Shown here: positions 6,821-10,522 of the stretch, piece by piece
Layout of the letters: the number at the start of each line of letters is the position of its first letter
Numbering within the stretch: position 1 is the first letter of the stretch
NCBI GenBank assembly: GCA_934162685.1
Contig: CAKPJO010000049.1
Coordinates: 1 to 10,522, forward strand
Source of the DNA: an uncultured Bacilli bacterium
Lineage (GTDB): Bacteria; Bacillota_I; Bacilli_A; RFN20; CAG-826
Length of the DNA: 10,522 nt
Direction of reading: 5' to 3'
Program-made: the position numbers and the translations under genes
The notes under the pieces: generated by a model
What the model saw: the letters and a program-made list of their open reading frames with translations, nothing else
Database searches by the model: none
What the model was told of the DNA's origin: nothing

Positions 6821-7809
6821 GATAAAGCAACTTGTTCATCTAATATATCATTATATGTACACTCTAAAACACAATCTTTTGTTGTTAACAAATTTCCAAC
6901 CTTATCCATCATTTCTTTCTTGTGTTCTAATAAAGAATGGACGTACCTATTTAATGTAATCGCAGCATTTTTATGCCCCAATATTTCTGATAGAGTTTTA
7001 ACGTCCATACCATATTCTATGGAACGTGTTGCAAAAGTATGGCGCAGAGAATGAAAGCCTTTGTGCTTAATACCAATGCGTTTTAAAAGCAAAGTAAAGC
7101 TTCGTTGATAAGATCTAATGGAAATATTTTCTTTATTATTAGAAATTACATATTTTGAACTTAATTCTTTTAATATCTCAAAAACTATTAATAATTGTTT
7201 AGGAAATGGAATCGTTCTTCGGGATGAAAATGTTTTAGGACTATTTATTATTCGTTGATATTCCCCTAGTTTGTTTTTGCCATCATGGCAAGTTTTTGTT
7301 ACACTAATTAGTCTTTTTTCTAAATCTATATCATCCCAAGTTAAGGCAAGCAATTCTCCAATTCTTAATCCTGTATATAGACAAATAATAATTCCAAGCA
7401 TTTTTTTCTTTTTCGAATGTAATACAAAATACTCAATGTTTTTTTGTTCTTCTAAAGAAAAGCAATTAACATTTCTTTCTTCAATATGTGGCCTACGAAT
7501 ATTTGATAAGTTATAAGCCTTTAATTCGTTAGATAAATAAGCTGTTTTTATTGAAGATTGCAAAATTGTAATAATAAGGTTAACTGTATTAATCGATAGT
7601 CCTCTATTAGTAATTTTATTTCCTTTGCTCATCAAATCATTGATATATTCTTGAACTTTCATTGGCGTTATTTCATTTAGTTCGCATTGTCCAAATCTAT
7701 TTATAATATGAGTTTTAGAAATATTTTTATAATTCCAATATGTTTTATCTTTTGATGATGGTTTGATATAATTTTCAAGCCAAAAATCCATCCATTTTTT
7801 ATAATTCAT
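6814..7809 (-). CDS. Tyrosine recombinase, probable invertase of the adjacent switch
   Basis: This is a 331-residue site-specific recombinase. Residues about 1-95 are the SAM-like, core-binding N-terminal domain (KWMDFWLENYIKP, ITPMKVQEYINDLM). Residues about 115-300 are the catalytic domain, with Arg149 (TGLRIGELLAL), Lys192 (SPKTFSSRRTIPF), His253 and Arg256 (HSLRHTFATR), His279 (LGHKNAAITLNRY) and nucleophile Tyr289, so the full catalytic set is present. It lacks the N-terminal arm-binding domain of Tn916/lambda-type integrases, and no excisionase or other mobile genes are nearby, which fits a dedicated invertase better than an element integrase. The start has AGGAG about 12 bases upstream, slightly far. 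The right switch repeat lies within codons 319-326. Inversion would replace the ending QVALSI with HNSIITSD, leaving the catalytic domain untouched. A weak promoter may lie in 7830-7865. Confidence 0.92.
   Translation of the reverse strand: MNYKKWMDFWLENYIKPSSKDKTYWNYKNISKTHIINRFGQCELNEITPMKVQEYINDLMSKGNKITNRGLSINTVNLIITILQSSIKTAYLSNELKAYNLSNIRRPHIEERNVNCFSLEEQKNIEYFVLHSKKKKMLGIIICLYTGLRIGELLALTWDDIDLEKRLISVTKTCHDGKNKLGEYQRIINSPKTFSSRRTIPFPKQLLIVFEILKELSSKYVISNNKENISIRSYQRSFTLLLKRIGIKHKGFHSLRHTFATRSIEYGMDVKTLSEILGHKNAAITLNRYVHSLLEHKKEMMDKVGNLLTTKDCVLECTYNDILDEQVALSI
6833..6853 (-). repeat. Right 21-bp inverted repeat, inside the recombinase gene
   Basis: This is the exact reverse complement of 6692-6712. 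It encodes recombinase residues NDILDE plus parts of the flanking codons, so the recombination site is embedded in the coding end of the recombinase gene itself. Confidence 0.92.
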
Positions 7810-7867
7810 AATATTTAATTACTCCTAACTACCACATTTATTATGTGTATAGTTTTATTTTACAAAT

Positions 7868-7920
7868 AAAAAACACTTTATTTTTGCTATTTTCACCATT
7901 AAGCGTCACAAAATAAAGTG
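7868..7920 (-). terminator. Terminator of the MATE gene
   Basis: CACTTTATTTT (7874-7884) and AAAATAAAGTG (7910-7920) form an 11-bp stem with a 25-base loop. On the minus strand the stem is followed by TTTTTT (7868-7873). It lies about 60 bp after the MATE stop and just before the recombinase promoter region. The loop is long for a plain terminator. Confidence 0.65.
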
Positions 7921-7977
7921 CTATTTTATTAAAAATTAAAATTTATGAATAAGTTATAAAACGAATATTATATTAAT

Positions 7978-9297
7978 TTATTTAAGACTTTTTTGTGTTT
8001 TTATCATTAAAATTATTGCAAATATTGCTACCAAAGACTCAGTAACAACCATGGTCCACCACATAGCATCACCACCAAAAACAATTGCTAATAATACTAA
8101 TATAATACCGCTCAATACTATTCCTCGTCCTAAAGAAATTGCAATTGCTACTTTTTCTTTTAAAAGCGCTTGGAAATAGTAAGTAGAAAACACATTAAAT
8201 GGTAATATCAAAAAAGAAATACTATATACCCGAATTATTTTAGGAGCAATTGCTAATACGCTATCGGTAGGTGACATAAATATTTTTATTAATACATTTG
8301 GGAAAATCATAGCAATTCCCATCCATATTAATCCAACAATTAAAGAAGTCACTATTGTATATTTTAACGTTAAAGAAACACGGTCATATTGTCTTGAGCC
8401 AAAATTAGTGGAAAGAATTGGTTGACCTGCTTGTCCAATTCCATATCCGCAACATTGTACAATCGTAGATATATTAACAATTACAGCATAAACCGCTAGG
8501 GCATCGCTATTTAGATATTTTAAAATCAAATTATTAAATATCATTGTTAAAAATCCCATTGCTATATCAACAATAAATGCCGAAAAACCATTTTTTGCTA
8601 TTGAAAAAAATAAAGCAAATATGGTGTTTTTCCACTTAAATTTTAGAGTATTACTTTTGGTGAAAAAATGTACCAGCATAATTATTAATGATACAAATGA
8701 ACCGATACCTGTAGCCAGTCCTGCTCCTAACATCCCCATTTTAAAAACAAATACAAATATAAAATCACCAGCAACATTGAAAATACCAGAAAAAACTATG
8801 GCTAATGTTGCTAATAAAGGTTTACCATCATTTCTTAAATATGCTGCAGTAATTTGTGAAAATATAAAAGATGGTGCCAAAAACTTAATTGGCAATAAAT
8901 ATTCTTTACAAAGTTTTAGCACTTCTTCATCTTTTGCACCGAAAATGTATAACAATTTATCTTCAAATAACCAAAAAACAATCAAAAATAAGATAGAAAT
9001 AACAATGCCATAAAATATTGAAGCCGTAAAATAATCATTAGCTTTTTCAAACTCTTTTTTGCCTTTACTTACCGCAAAAAGAACTGATCCGCCTATACCT
9101 ATTAATAAACCAAGACTATAAATTATATTCCATATTGGCGCAATAACCGCCATGGCTTGTGATCCGATTGGTCCATAATATTGACCCACCACCGCCATAT
9201 CAACAAGGCCGTATATGCAAGATATCAATGAACTTCCAAATGCCGCCAATAAATATCTTAAATATATTTTTTTTACATTTCCCTTTAATACATCCAT
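7978..9297 (-). CDS. MATE family multidrug/toxic-compound efflux transporter (MepA-like)
   Basis: This is a 439-residue integral membrane protein with about 12 hydrophobic segments in two related halves (about 10-200 and 230-430), the usual length and layout of MATE antiporters that expel cationic compounds using a Na+ or H+ gradient. Typical features are LISCIYGLVDMAVVGQYYGP near the N-terminus, the NDGKP loop (YLRNDGKPLLATLA) and the second-half repeat beginning around ALAVYAVIVNI, with GIGQAGQPILSTNFGSRQ. The start ATG at 9297 has GGAGG seven bases upstream (9305-9309). This site directly abuts the U-run of a strong terminator hairpin in the leader, so expression is probably controlled by premature termination. 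It appears to be a single-gene unit with its own promoter and terminator. The substrate cannot be read from sequence; the leader hints at guanidinium-like compounds. Confidence 0.93.
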   Translation of the reverse strand: MDVLKGNVKKIYLRYLLAAFGSSLISCIYGLVDMAVVGQYYGPIGSQAMAVIAPIWNIIYSLGLLIGIGGSVLFAVSKGKKEFEKANDYFTASIFYGIVISILFLIVFWLFEDKLLYIFGAKDEEVLKLCKEYLLPIKFLAPSFIFSQITAAYLRNDGKPLLATLAIVFSGIFNVAGDFIFVFVFKMGMLGAGLATGIGSFVSLIIMLVHFFTKSNTLKFKWKNTIFALFFSIAKNGFSAFIVDIAMGFLTMIFNNLILKYLNSDALAVYAVIVNISTIVQCCGYGIGQAGQPILSTNFGSRQYDRVSLTLKYTIVTSLIVGLIWMGIAMIFPNVLIKIFMSPTDSVLAIAPKIIRVYSISFLILPFNVFSTYYFQALLKEKVAIAISLGRGIVLSGIILVLLAIVFGGDAMWWTMVVTESLVAIFAIILMIKTQKSLK

Positions 9298-9309
9298 ATC
9301 TATTCCTCC

Positions 9310-9400
9310 AAAAAAAAGCCGGATAATTAATAAGCGTTTCAGCTTACCATCTTATCCAGCTAATATTTCTAATGAATATTTCGCCCTCCGAATGAGCAAC
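9310..9400 (-). promoter_or_regulatory. Structured leader with attenuator; candidate guanidine-IV (mepA) riboswitch
   Basis: On the minus strand the leader begins with a small hairpin, UUGCUC (9394-9399) pairing with GGGCGA (9381-9386) around loop AUUCGGA. An AAUAUU/AAUAUU hairpin follows, then a strong terminator: AGCUGGAUAA (9352-9361) with UUAUCCGGCU (9317-9326), an inner UAAGC/GCUUA stem, and eight U residues (9310-9317). The U-run ends next to the ribosome binding site. The loop bases CGGA are complementary to UCCG in the terminator's 3' arm, so an alternative pairing could block termination. Guanidine-IV riboswitches are known upstream of mepA-type MATE genes in Firmicutes. I cannot confirm the consensus from memory, so the ligand is a suggestion, while the attenuator is clear. 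Confidence 0.65.
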
Positions 9401-9403
9401 ATA

Positions 9404-9432
9404 ATTCTAATATATTATTTTTTCTTTTGCAA
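9404..9432 (-). promoter_or_regulatory. Promoter of the MATE leader
   Basis: TTGCAA (9427-9432) and TAGAAT (9404-9409) are exactly 17 bp apart on the minus strand. The expected start falls around 9396-9399, at the first base pairs of the leader's first hairpin, which supports the assignment. Confidence 0.6.
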
Positions 9433-9505
9433 GCATTATTTGTTAGTAAAATTTATAACAAATCTATGTACTTATTTGACATAATTAATCCCAAAATAAC
9501 ATTTA

Positions 9506-9557
9506 TTTTAAATATTAAAAATTTAGTATATAATATGATTATAGAATAAAAATTCTA
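9506..9557 (+). promoter_or_regulatory. Probable fucO promoter with downstream operator-like dyad
   Basis: A perfect TATAAT (9529-9534) has a poor -35 (TTTTAA, 9506-9511) 17 bp upstream. Just downstream, TAGAAT-AAAA-ATTCTA (9542-9557) is a perfect 6-bp dyad near the expected start site. A weak -35 with a dyad at the start suggests a regulated promoter. A second TATAAT at 9571-9576 is probably too close to the ribosome binding site to matter. Confidence 0.5.
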
Positions 9558-9591
9558 AATACAATCGCATTATAATTAAGGAGGAAAAATT

Positions 9592-10522
9592 ATGCCAAGA
9601 TTTGTATTAAACGAAACTTCATATCATGGAGCAGGCGCAATTGATAATATTGTTCCTGAAGTATTAAGAAGAGGATTTAAAAAAGCATTTGTATGTTCTG
9701 ACCCTGACTTATTAAAATTTGGAGTAACTCAAAAAGTCACTAAATTGCTCGACGATGCTAAATTAGAATATGAAATTTATTCTGATATTAAACCAAATCC
9801 AACAATTGAAAATGTTAAACATGGTGTTGAAGCATTCAAAGCTTCTAAAGCTGATTATATCATCGCTATTGGAGGCGGCTCATCAATGGATACCGCTAAA
9901 GCAATTGGTATCATCATTGAAAACCCAGAATTTGCTGATGTCCGTTCATTAGAAGGTGTTGCACCTACTAAAAAACCATGTACACCAATTATTGCTGTTC
10001 CGACTACTGCTGGTACTGCCGCAGAAGTTACAATCAACTATGTTATTACTGATGTAGAAAAGAATAGAAAATTCGTTTGTGTAGATACTCATGATATCCC
10101 AGTCATCGCTGTTGTTGATCCAAACATGATGTCAAGTATGCCAAAAGGCTTAACTGCTGCTACTGGTATGGATGCTTTAACTCACGCAATTGAAGGATAC
10201 ATTACTAAAGCCGCCTGGGAAATGTCTGACATGTTCCACCTTGAAGCAATCAGATTAATTTCTAAACACTTAAGAGGTGCTGTAGCAAATACACCTGAAG
10301 GCCGTGAAGGTATGGCTCTTGGTCAATATATTGCTGGTATGGGATTTAGTAACGTCGGTTTAGGTATTGTTCACTCAATGGCTCACCCATTAGGCGCTGT
10401 TTATAACACTCCACATGGTGTCGCTAACGCTATTATTCTTCCAACAGTTATGGAATATAACGCTCCAGCAACTGGCGAAAAATATCGTGAAATTGCTCGT
10501 GCTATGGGTGTTAAAGGCGTTG
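9592..10522 (+). CDS. fucO: Lactaldehyde reductase / 1,2-propanediol oxidoreductase (3' end cut)
   Basis: 310 residues are visible of an expected 383 or so. The enzyme is a cytosolic iron-dependent group III alcohol dehydrogenase that reduces L-lactaldehyde to 1,2-propanediol with NADH during anaerobic fucose or rhamnose use. The NAD-binding stretch IAIGGGSSMDTAKAIG is at about 91-106. The iron ligands are Asp194 and His198 (GMDALTHAIEGY), His261 (GIVHSMAHPLGA) and His275 (NTPHGVANA). Long runs such as NPEFADVRSLEG and PTTAGTAAEVTINYVITD match E. coli FucO closely, which separates it from general AdhE-type enzymes. A strong AAGGAGG site lies about eight bases before the ATG. It has more C/G-ending codons than its neighbours, suggesting high expression. 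No other fucose or rhamnose gene is in view; the rest may lie beyond the window. Confidence 0.94.
   Translation, partial: MPRFVLNETSYHGAGAIDNIVPEVLRRGFKKAFVCSDPDLLKFGVTQKVTKLLDDAKLEYEIYSDIKPNPTIENVKHGVEAFKASKADYIIAIGGGSSMDTAKAIGIIIENPEFADVRSLEGVAPTKKPCTPIIAVPTTAGTAAEVTINYVITDVEKNRKFVCVDTHDIPVIAVVDPNMMSSMPKGLTAATGMDALTHAIEGYITKAAWEMSDMFHLEAIRLISKHLRGAVANTPEGREGMALGQYIAGMGFSNVGLGIVHSMAHPLGAVYNTPHGVANAIILPTVMEYNAPATGEKYREIARAMGVKGV

Larger units (their letters stand above)
6692..6853. promoter_or_regulatory. Predicted invertible promoter switch (phase variation), OFF-like orientation
   Basis: Two perfect 21-bp inverted repeats bound 120 bp of unique DNA that holds one near-consensus promoter. 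They lie directly between a complete tyrosine recombinase and a co-directional surface-protein operon. As written, the promoter at 6792-6820 points toward the recombinase 3' end. After inversion its boxes would fall at minus-strand 6748-6753 and 6725-6730, about 110 bases upstream of the TasA-like start, with nothing in between but the repeat and the leader hairpin. The layout resembles E. coli fimS and the C. difficile cwpV switch, which also has 21-bp repeats. A weaker minus-strand promoter (TTGTAA 6724-6729, 17 bp, TCTAAT 6701-6706) might give leaky expression in this orientation. Inversion itself is inferred, not observed. Confidence 0.82.

Noticed and set aside
6800..7054. 84-codon plus-strand open frame downstream of the switch promoter
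   Set aside because: It begins with TTG upstream of the predicted transcript start, has no ribosome binding site, and is antisense to well-conserved recombinase codons.
3887..7809. Genomic island integrated at tRNA-Ser with the tyrosine recombinase as its integrase
   Set aside because: No copy of the tRNA 3' end is visible near the recombinase, no excisionase or transfer genes are present, and the only long repeat is an inverted pair beside the recombinase, which predicts inversion rather than excision.
8621..9013. 130-codon plus-strand open frame inside the MATE gene
   Set aside because: It is antisense to an unmistakable MATE coding region and has low-complexity composition typical of a shadow frame.
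9855..10037. 60-codon minus-strand open frame in fucO
   Set aside because: It is antisense to the NAD-binding region of fucO, with no ribosome binding site or family resemblance.

Overview
The window is low in GC (about 30%), uses the standard bacterial code (Trp is TGG; every complete gene ends in TAA or TAG), and has strong AGGAGG-type ribosome binding sites. Short intergenic gaps and family content (type-3-like ProS, a SipW-type signal peptidase with its substrates, a MepA-like MATE pump, FucO) suggest a low-GC Firmicute, perhaps a gut member of the Erysipelotrichales/Mollicutes-related Bacilli. That placement is an inference.

Layout: positions 1-9297 are almost entirely minus-strand; the exceptions are a tRNA-Ser(CGA) at 3887-3977 and a plus-facing promoter at 6792-6820. 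(1) At 3159 to 1 is a three-gene operon: an HPt/HATPase histidine-kinase-like protein, a membrane PAS-GGDEF-EAL protein whose GGDEF and EAL motifs are all degenerate, and the start of prolyl-tRNA synthetase. (2) At 3721-3230 is an unknown small membrane protein with a clear terminator. (3) tRNA-Ser follows. (4) At 6606-4181 is a secretion operon: a TasA/camelysin-like protein with a SipW-dependent signal, a SipW-type signal peptidase with a large extra C-terminal domain, and a second protein with the same signal motif. (5) At 7809-6814 is a complete tyrosine recombinase. (6) At 9297-7978 is a MATE efflux pump behind a structured leader with an attenuator-type terminator (candidate guanidine-IV/mepA riboswitch). 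(7) At 9592 onward on the plus strand is fucO (lactaldehyde reductase), cut by the window edge.

The most interesting structure lies between the recombinase and the secretion operon. A perfect 21-bp inverted repeat (6692-6712 and 6833-6853) encloses 120 bp holding a near-consensus sigma-A promoter (TTGACA, 17 bp, TATATT at 6792-6820). In the orientation given, this promoter points away from the secretion operon and into the 3' end of the recombinase gene. Inverting the segment would aim it straight at the TasA-like/SipW operon. The recombinase next to it has all six catalytic residues. I read this as a phase-variable ON/OFF switch for extracellular fibres or surface proteins, shown here mostly OFF. 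The right repeat is inside the recombinase coding sequence, and inversion would only swap its last 6 residues for 8 others, so the enzyme stays intact in both states.
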